A DNA stretch of 24,662 bases from DATLFP01 sp035540955 (GCA_035540955.1 DATLFP010000117.1:1-24662); one strand, 5' to 3'. Shown: positions 1-6,640, numbered from the stretch's first letter. A program made the numbers and translations. The notes: generated from the sequence alone by a model not told the origin.

Positions 1-332
1 AGCCGCTCGACGACGCCCGATTCGAGGACTGGGCCCGAGAGGCCCGCGACCGCGTGCGCGGCCGGTTCGTGCGCGCCGGCGTCCGGGCCGGCGAGCTCGC
101 GCTCGCGGCCGGCGAACCCGACGAGGCCGAAGGCCGCGCCCACGGCGTGCTCGCCGCCGAGCCCTGGTCCGAAGGCGCCTACCGCGTTCTCGTGGAAGCC
201 CACCTCGCCCGTGGCGACCGTGGCTCCGCCCTTCGCGCCGCGGAGCGGTGCCGCGAGATGCTCGCCGACCTGGGGGTGACCGCCGATGCCCTCACCGGCG
301 CCCTCCTCCGCCGCGTGGCGGCCGGTCCGTGA
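1..332 (+). CDS. BTAD-domain (SARP/AfsR-type) transcriptional activator, C-terminal fragment
   Basis: The reading frame is open from position 3 at the left edge and stops at 330-332, so only the last 109 or so residues are visible. The sequence is helical and TPR-like: alternating Ala/Glu/Arg helices with the pattern of a bacterial transcriptional activation domain (LAAGEPDEAE near the middle, WSEGAYRVLVEAHLARGDR, then ALRAAERCREML and a closing LGV). In SARP/AfsR and related regulators this domain follows a winged-helix DNA-binding domain and often precedes other domains. Here the protein ends straight after the BTAD repeats, so a short SARP or a BTAD-terminated regulator is likely. The DNA-binding part lies outside the window, so targets cannot be inferred. 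It converges on the minus-strand membrane-protein gene, with a GC-rich hairpin between them. Confidence 0.75.
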   Translation, partial: PLDDARFEDWAREARDRVRGRFVRAGVRAGELALAAGEPDEAEGRAHGVLAAEPWSEGAYRVLVEAHLARGDRGSALRAAERCREMLADLGVTADALTGALLRRVAAGP

Positions 333-333
333 C

Positions 334-362
334 CGGGGCGCCGCCTCGCCGCCGGCGCCCCG
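334..362. terminator. Hairpin between convergent genes
   Basis: A 10-bp inverted repeat (CGGGGCGCCG at 334-343 pairing with CGGCGCCCCG at 353-362, 9-nt loop) sits in the 34-bp gap between the stop of the BTAD gene and the stop of the convergent membrane-protein gene. There is no U tract on either strand, so it is either a non-canonical actinobacterial terminator or an mRNA-end hairpin. The position between two stops supports use by both genes. Confidence 0.55.
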
Positions 363-366
363 CCCG

Positions 367-2064
367 TCAACCGCCACCGCAGGCCTTCGCCACCTCCCGG
401 AACCGCTCGAGGTTCTTGGTGCGCGACAGCGCGGCGAGGGCCGCCGCGATCTGGTTGGCGACGACATCGACGGAGGTGCCCTCGAACGTGAGGGTCTGCG
501 ACGCCGACGTCGTGGTGCTCCCGGTGATCCGGAGCGATCGGCCGACCTCGACGTAGGCGGTCCCGTTGCACTCCTCGACCCTGCCGCACACGAAGGTCTC
601 GTGGACGAGGGTCGTCGTCAGCGTGAGCGTGAAGGCCCACTTCGACACGCCCGGCACCAGGCCGGCGGCGACCGAGCCGCTCGGCGCCGGCGCCACGATG
701 CCGCCGCGGTCGGCGATGCCCTGGCCGAACGCGCCGAGACCGGCGATCGACCCCGGTGGCCCGAACCGTGACGAGAGCCGCTCGTAGGTGGCGGTGATCG
801 GCCCCGCCCGCCGCGTGACGGTCACCGACGGGGCGCCGCCGTCGGGTGTCCAGCGTCGATCCCCCTTCGGGCAACCCCCTGGCGGTGGCGGCGGTGGCGC
901 AACCGTGACCGGCGCGGGCGGCGTGGGCGTCGCCGGCGGCTCCGGCGGTGGCACCGGCGGGCCCGCGTCGCCGGGCTCGGTCGGCGGCCCGGCGGTGCTC
1001 GGTCCCGCCGGCACCCCCTCGGGGATGGGCGTCGGACCGGTCTCGCCGGCGGTGCCCGCCGGCTCGGGGGCGGCGTCGTCGCCCTCGGCGCCATCGGGGA
1101 TCGGGAGCCCGATGCAGGCGAAGTAGAGCCGCATCCACTCGTCGGCGTTCTGCCGAGCGCTCCGCGCCGTCGCCGCCGCGGCGTCGGCGTCGCCGCGCGC
1201 GGCGCGAGCGGTCTGACCGGCGATCAGGTAGCGCTCGTAGCCGTCACCGGTCTCCTCGAAGCGGGCCGCCTCCGCGGCGAGCGCGGCGTCGGCCGCTGCC
1301 GCGGTCGCCAGCGCCGCCTCGAGCGACGCCTGCGCGCCCCGCCACCGGGCTTCCGCGGCCTGCCAGCTCTCGAGCTCGATCTGGCAGTCCCCGCTCGGAC
1401 CACCGGCCCGGTGACGCAGCCACGACCAGAGCACGAGCAGACCGACGAGACCGAGGCCGACCAGCAGGACGACGAGCCACGGGAACGAGCCGCCGTCGCT
1501 CGTGCCGCCGGCCGGCTCGGCCGCGGGCTCGGTGGCGACGGGGCCCGCCGGCGGCGCGGCGCCATCGTCGGGTGCGTCCGGCGCGTCGACCCCGGTGGTG
1601 GAGACGAAGTACGGCAGCAGCCCGCCGAGCGCGAAGAGGACGGTCCAGGCCTGCTCGCAGCCGTCGGCGTCGATGTACACGTAGTCGAAGCGCAGGCTCC
1701 CCCCGTCGAGGACGCCGTCGGTCGCCGCCTCCTTGCCGGGGTTGTCGAGTCGCGGCGGGATGCCGGTGTCGGGGTCGATGTCGCCGACGAGCACATCGGG
1801 GGTGTCGAGCTGGTCGAGGACGAGCACGATCTCGCCATCGGCGGTCTCGACGATGCGAGCCCCATAGGGAGCGCGGAACGCGTCGGGGTAACCGCACGCG
1901 CCGTTGCCGTCGGTGAACTCCCCTTCGGTCTCGGTCTCCTCGAGCACGGTCCCGTCGGGCACGTGCTCGTCGGCGCCTGCGACCCCGCCGCTCATGAGCC
2001 ACCCGAGCGCGACGGCCGTCGCGACCGCCACCCCCCGCCGCCTGCTCCGCACCGTCGCTCTCAT
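367..2064 (-). CDS. Secreted/membrane-anchored hypothetical protein with coiled coil and Pro-rich linker
   Basis: This 565-aa protein is not recognised by family. Residues 1-31 form a signal peptide (Arg-rich start, hydrophobic core, AGA-DE cleavage site). Residues about 32-190 are an acidic outer domain with Cys57 and Cys136. Residues about 195-216 are one strongly hydrophobic transmembrane helix followed by LRHR, which places the remainder in the cytoplasm by the positive-inside rule. Residues about 228-315 are Ala/Glu/Arg-rich and likely coiled coil. Residues about 330-397 are a Pro/Gly/Ala-rich linker, and 398-565 are a beta-rich domain with Cys398, Cys493 and Cys499. The ATG overlaps the stop of the upstream 69-aa coiled-coil gene by 4 bp (ATGA), so the two are probably translated together and may form one complex. 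The function is unknown. If the first segment is an uncleaved anchor, the topology would be inverted. Confidence 0.8.
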   Translation of the reverse strand: MRATVRSRRRGVAVATAVALGWLMSGGVAGADEHVPDGTVLEETETEGEFTDGNGACGYPDAFRAPYGARIVETADGEIVLVLDQLDTPDVLVGDIDPDTGIPPRLDNPGKEAATDGVLDGGSLRFDYVYIDADGCEQAWTVLFALGGLLPYFVSTTGVDAPDAPDDGAAPPAGPVATEPAAEPAGGTSDGGSFPWLVVLLVGLGLVGLLVLWSWLRHRAGGPSGDCQIELESWQAAEARWRGAQASLEAALATAAAADAALAAEAARFEETGDGYERYLIAGQTARAARGDADAAAATARSARQNADEWMRLYFACIGLPIPDGAEGDDAAPEPAGTAGETGPTPIPEGVPAGPSTAGPPTEPGDAGPPVPPPEPPATPTPPAPVTVAPPPPPPGGCPKGDRRWTPDGGAPSVTVTRRAGPITATYERLSSRFGPPGSIAGLGAFGQGIADRGGIVAPAPSGSVAAGLVPGVSKWAFTLTLTTTLVHETFVCGRVEECNGTAYVEVGRSLRITGSTTTSASQTLTFEGTSVDVVANQIAAALAALSRTKNLERFREVAKACGGG

Positions 2065-2270
2065 CCCCGCTCTCCTCCTGCTTCGGCACCTTCGCCGGCG
2101 TCGATCGCTTCCAGGGCGGCGCGGGCCTGGCGGACCCGCGCGTTGGCGGCCGCGACCTCGGAGAAGGCCGCCTCACCGCGGTCGAGAGCCGCATCGAGCC
2201 GGGCTCGTTCGGCTTCGGCCGCCGCCACCGCCGCCACCGCCCGGTCCCGGATCGATCCGTCACCGCCCAC
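2061..2270 (-). CDS. Small coiled-coil protein (69 aa), coupled to the 565-aa membrane protein
   Basis: The GTG start at 2270 gives 69 aa that are almost entirely Ala/Glu/Arg helix (RDRAVAAVAAAEAERARL, then a similar second half), typical of a short alpha-helical coiled coil, with a Gly/Glu-rich tail. The frame stays open much further upstream (to 3083), but that extension lies antisense to the alpha/beta hydrolase gene and is not protein-like. GTG 2270 is preceded by a TACGTT hexamer 6 nt upstream, matching other probable leaderless starts here. The stop overlaps the next gene's ATG by 4 bp. The downstream membrane protein also has a coiled coil (residues 228-315), so the pair may interact. 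It is too small for a family assignment. Confidence 0.6.
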   Translation of the reverse strand: MGGDGSIRDRAVAAVAAAEAERARLDAALDRGEAAFSEVAAANARVRQARAALEAIDAGEGAEAGGERG

Positions 2271-2276
2271 GGCGGG

Positions 2277-2282
2277 AACGTA
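2277..2282 (-). promoter_or_regulatory. Leaderless -10 for the coiled-coil/membrane pair
   Basis: TACGTT on the minus strand lies 6 nt before the GTG at 2270, with no Shine-Dalgarno between. The -35 region is not recognisable. This hexamer is the main reason for choosing the 2270 start. Confidence 0.5.
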
Positions 2283-2345
2283 CGGAGCCGGGTGTAAACG
2301 GCGCGCTAACCGGCATCGACGGCCGGGGGCGGCGAAGATGCTCCG

Positions 2346-3134
2346 GTGCAGCTGCACGTCATCGCCCACGGCCCGGCCCCGGCACGTGTCGTGCTCGTGC
2401 ACGGGCTCGCATCGAACGCCCGGCTGTGGGACGGCGTGGGGGCGGCGCTGGCCGAGCGGGGCGTCGGCTCGGTGGCCGTCGACCTGCGGGGTCACGGCCG
2501 GTCGCCGAAGCCCGACGACGGCTACGACTTCGGCACCGTGGTCGGCGACCTGGCGCCACTGCTGAAGACGCTGGACGCGCCGCCGGTGGTCGCCGGACAG
2601 TCCTACGGCGGCAACGTCGTGGTCCACCTCGCCGCCCGGCATCCCTCGCTCGTGCGGGCGGTCGCCTGCGTCGACGGTGGCGCCATCGACCTGCGGGCGC
2701 GGTTCCCCGTGCTGGACCACGCCCTCGAGGCGATGCGACCGCCCTACGAGCGGTTCGAGGGCATCACCCTCGAGGAGGAGGAGCGCCACCTGCGGTCGGC
2801 CCACCCCGACTGGCCCGAGGCTGGGATCCAGGGCGTCCTCGCCGGGTTCGAGGTGACCACGGACGGCGGCATCCGGTCGCGGCTCACGTGGCACCGCCAC
2901 CGCCAGATCATCGAGGCCATGTGGCGCGAGCCCCCGACCGACCTGTTCCCGTCGATCGAGGTGCCCGTGCGGTTCGTGGTGGCATCGGAGCGGATGCGCG
3001 CCGCCGTCGATGCCGCCGTCGATGTCCTCCGCGACGGCGACGCGATCTGGTTCGAGGGCGCCGACCACGACGTGCACGCGCAACGGCCGGCCGACGTCGC
3101 CGCGATCCTGATCGACCTCCTGGAACCGCCGTGA
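2346..3134 (+). CDS. Alpha/beta-fold hydrolase
   Basis: A 262-aa protein with the features of the alpha/beta hydrolase superfamily: the oxyanion HG motif at residues 19-20 (VVLVHG), RGHGRS at 48-53, the nucleophile elbow GQSYGG with Ser86, and a C-terminal His in GADHDVHAQRP (His241 most likely). The acid of the triad is not certain from sequence alone. It is soluble, with no signal peptide. The substrate cannot be deduced, and the family covers esterases, lipases, haloalkane dehalogenases and C-C hydrolases. The GTG start has a weak GAAGAT hexamer 6 nt upstream and no Shine-Dalgarno. Its stop overlaps the next GTG by 4 bp (GTGA at 3131-3134), so it forms an operon with the S51/CysRS-tail fusion. 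It shares a 75-bp divergent promoter region with the coiled-coil gene. Confidence 0.9.
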   Translation: MQLHVIAHGPAPARVVLVHGLASNARLWDGVGAALAERGVGSVAVDLRGHGRSPKPDDGYDFGTVVGDLAPLLKTLDAPPVVAGQSYGGNVVVHLAARHPSLVRAVACVDGGAIDLRARFPVLDHALEAMRPPYERFEGITLEEEERHLRSAHPDWPEAGIQGVLAGFEVTTDGGIRSRLTWHRHRQIIEAMWREPPTDLFPSIEVPVRFVVASERMRAAVDAAVDVLRDGDAIWFEGADHDVHAQRPADVAAILIDLLEPP

Positions 3135-4366
3135 CCGCCCGCCTCCTCACGATCATGGGATCGGGCGAGACGAGCCCGACGATGGTGAAGCCGCACCGCG
3201 GCCTGCTCGAACGGGTGGGGGGCGGGCCCGCCGTCTTCCTCGACACGCCGGTGGGCTTCCAGGAGAACGCCGCCGAGATCGCCGAGCGGGTCGAGGAGTA
3301 CTTCGCCCAGAGCGTCGGCACACCGATCGAGGTGGCGAGGCTCCGGTCGTCCACGTTCGAGGCCGAGGCCGCCATCGCCGCCGTGCAGCGCGCGACCTAT
3401 GTGTTCTCGGGCCCCGGCTCGCCGTCCTACGCCCTCGCCCAGTGGGCGGGCTCGGCGGTGCCCGACCTGCTCCGGGAGAAGCTGCGGGCCGGCGGGGCCG
3501 TCACCTTCGCGTCAGCGGCGGCGCTGACCCTCGGGCTCGTGACGGTGCCCGTCTATGAGATCTACAAGGTGGGCGAGCCCCCCCACTGGCTCGACGGTCT
3601 CGACCTCCTCGCCGAGGCGGGGCTGCCGGCGGCCGTCATCCCGCACTTCAACAACGCCGAGGGCGGCACCCACGACACGCGCTACTGCTACCTCGGCGAG
3701 CGGCGCCTGGAGATGATGGAGGCGGCGCTGCCCGACGGGGCGTTCGTGCTCGGCGTCGACGAGCACACCGGCGCTGTCATCGACCTCGACGACCGCACGC
3801 TCACCGTCGTCGGCATCGGCGTCGTGACCGTCCGCGACGCCGGCCGCACCACGACCTTCGCCCCCGGCGACGTCGTCGCCCTCGACGAGCTCCGTTCTGT
3901 GTCGATCCACCCCGGAGAGACCGAGGGTGGATCGTCCCGGAACGAGGGAGGACGGGACGAGGAGACGGGCGACGGCGCGGGGGCGGCGTCGCCGTCGCCG
4001 CTCCTGGGGCGGATGGCCGAGCTGGAGGCGGTGTTCGACGGCGCGCTCGCCCGGGGGGACGGCGAGGCGGCGGCCGGCGCCCTCCTCGATGCCGAAGACG
4101 AGCTGCACCAGTGGTCGCAGTACACCTCGGACGAGGTCGGCAAGGCCCGCCTGCGGCTGCGGGCCATGATCGTGCGGCTGGCCGGCGGCATCCTCGACCC
4201 GACCGCGGCCGTCACCCCGTTCGTCGAGGCGCTCCTCGCCGTGCGGGACGGCGCCCGGGCGGCCAAGGACTTCGCCACTGCCGACCTCGTGCGAGACCGC
4301 CTCGTCGGCGCCGGCGTGGAGGTCGGGGACTCGAAGGAGGGGACGACGTGGCGGCTGCTATCGTGA
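3131..4366 (+). CDS. Fusion: S51/type 1 glutamine-amidotransferase-like domain plus CysRS C-terminal-like domain
   Basis: A 411-aa protein. Residues 1-255 resemble the peptidase S51/cyanophycinase/type 1 amidotransferase-like fold: MGSGE near the start, a GPGSPSYAL turn (94-102), FASAAAL with Ser128 at the nucleophile-elbow position, PHFNNAEGGTHD (171-182) and GVDEHTG (208-214). A Gly/Glu/Ser-rich linker (about 256-288) leads to residues 290-411, which resemble the C-terminal anticodon-side tail of cysteinyl-tRNA synthetase: helices ending in RAAKDFATADLVRDRLVGAG, then GDSKEGTTWRL. NCBI uses the name CysS/YqeB C-terminal domain for such tails. There is no CysRS catalytic core (no HIGH or KMSKS), so this is not a synthetase. 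The GTG start overlaps the hydrolase stop by 4 bp. Three tRNA genes begin 23 bp downstream. The reaction is unknown; a tRNA-related role is only a guess. Confidence 0.8.
   Translation: MTARLLTIMGSGETSPTMVKPHRGLLERVGGGPAVFLDTPVGFQENAAEIAERVEEYFAQSVGTPIEVARLRSSTFEAEAAIAAVQRATYVFSGPGSPSYALAQWAGSAVPDLLREKLRAGGAVTFASAAALTLGLVTVPVYEIYKVGEPPHWLDGLDLLAEAGLPAAVIPHFNNAEGGTHDTRYCYLGERRLEMMEAALPDGAFVLGVDEHTGAVIDLDDRTLTVVGIGVVTVRDAGRTTTFAPGDVVALDELRSVSIHPGETEGGSSRNEGGRDEETGDGAGAASPSPLLGRMAELEAVFDGALARGDGEAAAGALLDAEDELHQWSQYTSDEVGKARLRLRAMIVRLAGGILDPTAAVTPFVEALLAVRDGARAAKDFATADLVRDRLVGAGVEVGDSKEGTTWRLLS
4356..4364 (+). promoter_or_regulatory. Possible extended -10 promoter for the tRNA cluster
   Basis: TGC directly followed by TATCGT gives an extended -10 element 25 nt before the first base of tRNA-Glu. 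It lies inside the last codons and stop of the upstream fusion gene. No good -35 is visible. The tRNAs could also be read through from the upstream operon. Confidence 0.4.
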
Positions 4367-4389
4367 CCAGGCTCCCAACCGGGGTGTGA

Positions 4390-4462
4390 GCCCCCATCGT
4401 CTAGCGGCCTAGGACACCACCCTTTCAAGGTGGCGGCACGGGTTCGAATCCCGTTGGGGGTG
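4390..4462 (+). tRNA. tRNA-Glu (anticodon TTC)
   Basis: A 73-nt cloverleaf. The acceptor arm GCCCCCA pairs with TGGGGGT (first pair G-T, as in other actinobacterial tRNA-Glu genes). The anticodon stem CCACC/GGTGG encloses loop CTTTCAA, giving anticodon TTC. The T stem ACGGG/CCCGT encloses TTCGAAT. The discriminator is G. CCA is not encoded. Confidence 0.96.
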
Positions 4463-4474
4463 CGCAACACTCGA

Positions 4475-4549
4475 GGTCCCGTGGTGCAGTTTGGAGTGCA
4501 CGCCGGCCTGTCAAGCCGGAGGTCGCGGGTTCAAATCCCGTCGGGACCG
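4475..4549 (+). tRNA. tRNA-Asp (anticodon GTC)
   Basis: A 75-nt cloverleaf. The acceptor GGTCCCG pairs with CGGGACC, with discriminator G. The anticodon stem CCGGC/GCCGG encloses CTGTCAA, giving anticodon GTC. The T loop is TTCAAAT. CCA is not encoded. It begins 12 bp after tRNA-Glu. Confidence 0.96.
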
Positions 4550-4565
4550 CGAAGAACAACGTTCT

Positions 4566-4638
4566 GGTCGAGTAGCTCAGTTGGCAGAGCGCGCGCCTGA
4601 AAAGCGCGAGGTCACCGGATCGACGCCGGTCTCGACCA
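4566..4638 (+). tRNA. tRNA-Phe (anticodon GAA)
   Basis: A 73-nt cloverleaf. The acceptor GGTCGAG pairs with CTCGACC, with discriminator A. The anticodon stem CGCGC/GCGCG encloses CTGAAAA, giving anticodon GAA. The T stem ACCGG/CCGGT encloses ATCGACG, so position 54 is A rather than the usual T. CCA is not encoded. Confidence 0.95.
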
Positions 4639-4644
4639 CCCGAG

Positions 4645-4687
4645 GAGCCCTGGTCACAGCGGTGCTGCGGCCAGGGCTTCTTCGTTG
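4645..4687 (+). terminator. Rho-independent-like terminator of the tRNA cluster
   Basis: A GCCCTGG/CCAGGGC stem (4647-4653 with 4671-4677, extended by A-T and G-T pairs) with a 17-nt loop is followed by the pyrimidine-rich run CTTCTTCG. It starts 8 bp after tRNA-Phe. Confidence 0.75.
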
Positions 4688-4788
4688 TCGGCATCGTCAG
4701 CGCGTGTGACACCGGATCGCGCGCCCAGACGGCTCGGTGCGCGCGAGTGTGACCGAGTTCGCCCGACTCGTGCGGTGACAGGTGCGCG

Positions 4789-5046
4789 TCATCGAGGGGC
4801 GTTGGCGCCGACGATCGCCGTGACCGTCTTGCGGTCCAACCCTGACACCTCGGCGAGCTGACGGAGCGACGCGCCCGCCCGATGCGCCACGCGGATCATG
4901 TCGTCGCGGATCTGCGCCTCCTTCGTGGCTCGCTCGGCGCTCAGGCCGACGACCGCGAGCGCGGCGCCGACCTCACCGGCGTCGCCCCCTCGGTGCTTGT
5001 CGACAGCAGCAACAGCAGCTGAGACCTCGGCATCGGAGTAAGTCAT
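4789..5046 (-). CDS. Small HTH-like protein (85 aa)
   Basis: The ATG at 5046 gives an 85-aa acidic/Ala-rich protein. Residues about 50-80 read AGASLRQLAEVSGLDRKTV, a clear helix-turn-helix pattern of the kind found in small actinobacterial DNA-binding proteins. The ATG overlaps the stop of the upstream 53-aa gene by 4 bp (ATGA), which sets the start. The frame is open to 5352, but the extension would overlap the 53-aa gene and is not protein-like. The pair is divergent from the M20 amidohydrolase, so this could be its local regulator, though nothing proves it. A toxin-antitoxin role was considered but no toxin fold is recognisable in the partner. Confidence 0.6.
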   Translation of the reverse strand: MTYSDAEVSAAVAAVDKHRGGDAGEVGAALAVVGLSAERATKEAQIRDDMIRVAHRAGASLRQLAEVSGLDRKTVTAIVGANAPR

Positions 5047-5204
5047 TCGTCCTCCCGGAGCGACACAACAAGCTTGTCGCGAATGCCCATGAGCAGCGGC
5101 ACTCGCGCTGACAGCTCTCGGCGCTCCTCGGCGATGTTGAGATGAGCGAGGGTCATCGCCAGCAATTCGAGGATCTCGACGCGTTCGAGCTCGACCGCGG
5201 CCAT
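5043..5204 (-). CDS. Tiny helical protein (53 aa) upstream of the HTH protein
   Basis: A 53-aa product from the ATG at 5204, with alternating Leu/Glu/Ala heptad-like helices (ELERVEILELLAMTLAHLN, then ARVPLLMGIRDKLVVSL). It is soluble and probably dimerises by a short coiled coil. The start is supported by a TACAAT hexamer 7 nt upstream, and the stop by an ATGA overlap with the HTH gene. No family is recognised. Its small size means it could be a chance frame, but the coupling and the -10 match argue for a real gene. Confidence 0.5.
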   Translation of the reverse strand: MAAVELERVEILELLAMTLAHLNIAEERRELSARVPLLMGIRDKLVVSLREDE

Positions 5205-5211
5205 CGGTGCG

Positions 5212-5217
5212 ATTGTA
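5212..5217 (-). promoter_or_regulatory. Leaderless -10 for the 53-aa/85-aa pair
   Basis: TACAAT on the minus strand, 7 nt before the ATG at 5204. It is close to the -10 consensus. No clear -35. Confidence 0.5.
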
Positions 5218-5318
5218 ACCGCTGGTGGCCCAATCGGGGCCGGTCTCCACCACACGGCAGGGTCGCCCTCCGGGGCGGCCCTCGTCGCGTCGCCCGTTCT
5301 GCGCAGCACGCCGCCCCG

Positions 5319-5367
5319 TACCATTTGGAACGATTCCAGCCTTGAGAACCAAGGCTCACGAGAAGGA
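5319..5367 (+). promoter_or_regulatory. Promoter, palindromic operator candidate, leader hairpin and RBS of the M20 gene
   Basis: The parts in order are: a -10-like TACCAT at 5319-5324; a perfect palindrome TGGAA-CGA-TTCCA at 5326-5338, which would cover the expected transcription start and so looks like a repressor operator; a 7-bp hairpin AGCCTTG/CAAGGCT (5338-5344 with 5350-5356, loop AGAAC); and a Shine-Dalgarno AGAAGGA at 5361-5367, 8 nt before the ATG. The palindrome and hairpin share base 5338, so binding and folding could interact. The regulator is unknown; the divergent HTH protein is a candidate by position only. Confidence 0.45.
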
Positions 5368-5375
5368 CTTCCAAG

Positions 5376-6602
5376 ATGCGCTGGGCACATCTCCTGTCTG
5401 AGGCGGAGCGAGATCTCGCTCACACCGTCAAGGTCCGTCGTGGAATCCACCAGGATCCCGAGGTCGGCTTGGATCTGCCGCGCACCCAAGCGCGCATCCG
5501 CGAAGCACTCGACGACCTCCCTCTCCGTGTGATCACCGGTGAGAGCTGCACGTCGATCGTGGCGCTTCTCGACGGTGATGCCGACGGGGACGAACCGGGT
5601 GACACCATCCTGCTACGAGCCGACATGGATGCGCTCCCCATGGCGGAAGCCACGGACCTGGACTTTCGAAGTCGGGTCGACGCGATGCACTCCTGTGGGC
5701 ACGACGCCCACTCGGCGATGCTCGTCGGAGCCGCTCGACTGCTCAGCGCTCGGCGCGAGCAGTTCCGGGGGCGGATCGCCTTCATGTTCCAGCCCGGTGA
5801 GGAAGGACATCACGGTGCTTCCGCGATGCTCGCAGACGGGATGCTCGAGCACATCGCGAGCGACGGAGCCAAGCGCCCATCCATGGCGTTCGCCATCCAC
5901 CAGACGCCGATGGCCCCCGCCGGGTTGGTCATGACCAAGACGGGTCCAGCGTGTGCGTCCTTCGATGACCTGCGCATCACGATCCGGGGCCGCGGTGGCC
6001 ACCCCTCGTTCCCGCACGAGACCCGCGATCCCCTGATCGCCGCGGCAGACGTCATCACCGGTCTGCAGGCACTCCAAGCCCGTCAGTCCAACGCGGCCGA
6101 GCCGTTCGTCATCACGATCGGGTCCATCCACAGCGGTACCAGCGGGTACCTGATCCCCGACGAGGCCGTCCTCGACGGATGCGTGTTCGCGACCTCACCG
6201 CACGGCAGAGACGTGATGCACGACCTGATCCGGCGCGTCACGAACGGCGTCGCCACAGCGCACGGGCTCTCCATCGACGCAGAGATCACCGACGGGTACC
6301 CCCTCCTCGTGAACCACCGCGCGGCAACCAGGTTCGTCGAGTCGATCGCCGAGGAACTCGTCGGCCGACAATCGATGTGGCCGGTGCCGAACGTCGCCAT
6401 GAGCTCGGAGGACTTCTCGGTCGTCCTCAACGAGATCCCGGGCACGATGGTGTTCCTGGGGACGCAACCAGACGGCGTCAGCCACCCGGAACCCCCGCAC
6501 TCACCGCGGATGATCCTCAACGAGGACGCCATGGCAAGCGGCGCCGCGCTCCACGCATCGGTCGCACTCGGTTGGCTCGATCCGGCCAGGACCACCTCCT
6601 GA
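5376..6602 (+). CDS. M20 family metallo-amidohydrolase (N-acyl-amino-acid/hippurate hydrolase type)
   Basis: A 408-aa protein of the M20D type (hippurate hydrolase, N-acyl-L-amino-acid amidohydrolase, IAA-amino-acid hydrolase), cytoplasmic, hydrolysing an amide bond with a dinuclear metal centre. Motifs seen: RADMDALPMAE (81-91), MHSCGHDAH with ligands Cys107 and His109, FQPGEEG with Glu142/Glu143, AIHQTP with His175, the dimerisation-domain GRGGHPSFPHE (205-215) and PHSPRM with His375. All expected metal ligands are present. The start is fixed by a good Shine-Dalgarno 8 nt upstream. The gene and its upstream region are less GC-rich (55-68% in hand-counted lines against 70-75% elsewhere), which may reflect acquisition or different codon bias. 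The exact acyl substrate is not predictable. Confidence 0.92.
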   Translation: MRWAHLLSEAERDLAHTVKVRRGIHQDPEVGLDLPRTQARIREALDDLPLRVITGESCTSIVALLDGDADGDEPGDTILLRADMDALPMAEATDLDFRSRVDAMHSCGHDAHSAMLVGAARLLSARREQFRGRIAFMFQPGEEGHHGASAMLADGMLEHIASDGAKRPSMAFAIHQTPMAPAGLVMTKTGPACASFDDLRITIRGRGGHPSFPHETRDPLIAAADVITGLQALQARQSNAAEPFVITIGSIHSGTSGYLIPDEAVLDGCVFATSPHGRDVMHDLIRRVTNGVATAHGLSIDAEITDGYPLLVNHRAATRFVESIAEELVGRQSMWPVPNVAMSSEDFSVVLNEIPGTMVFLGTQPDGVSHPEPPHSPRMILNEDAMASGAALHASVALGWLDPARTTS

Positions 6603-6606
6603 ACAT

Positions 6607-6640
6607 CCGAGGACCCACCTCGGCGCACCGTCGGGTGCGC
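6607..6640. terminator. Two tandem hairpins between convergent genes
   Basis: Two adjacent stems fill the 37-bp gap: CCGAGG/CCTCGG (6607-6612 with 6618-6623) and GCGCACC/GGTGCGC (6623-6629 with 6634-6640). They lie between the amidohydrolase stop and the HAD stop and can serve both strands. There is no U tract. Confidence 0.55.

Noticed and set aside
1904..3130. Longer start for the S51/CysRS-tail fusion (frame open from 1904)
   Set aside because: That stretch is Arg/Pro/Gly-rich shadow sequence over the membrane-protein and hydrolase genes; the GTG at 3131 starts the family-like MGSGE region.
5043..5204. Toxin-antitoxin pair with the 85-aa HTH protein
   Set aside because: The order and overlap fit, but the 53-aa partner shows no toxin motif and the layout is equally explained by a small regulatory pair.
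5047..5352. N-terminal extension of the 85-aa HTH gene
   Set aside because: It would overlap the 53-aa coupled gene entirely and is Arg/Gly-rich without a conserved pattern; ATG 5046 with the ATGA overlap fits better.
4566..6640. Integrated element using tRNA-Phe as attachment site
   Set aside because: No integrase and no second copy of the tRNA 3' end was found; the only match was a 10-bp CACCGGATCG near 4707, too short to be meaningful.
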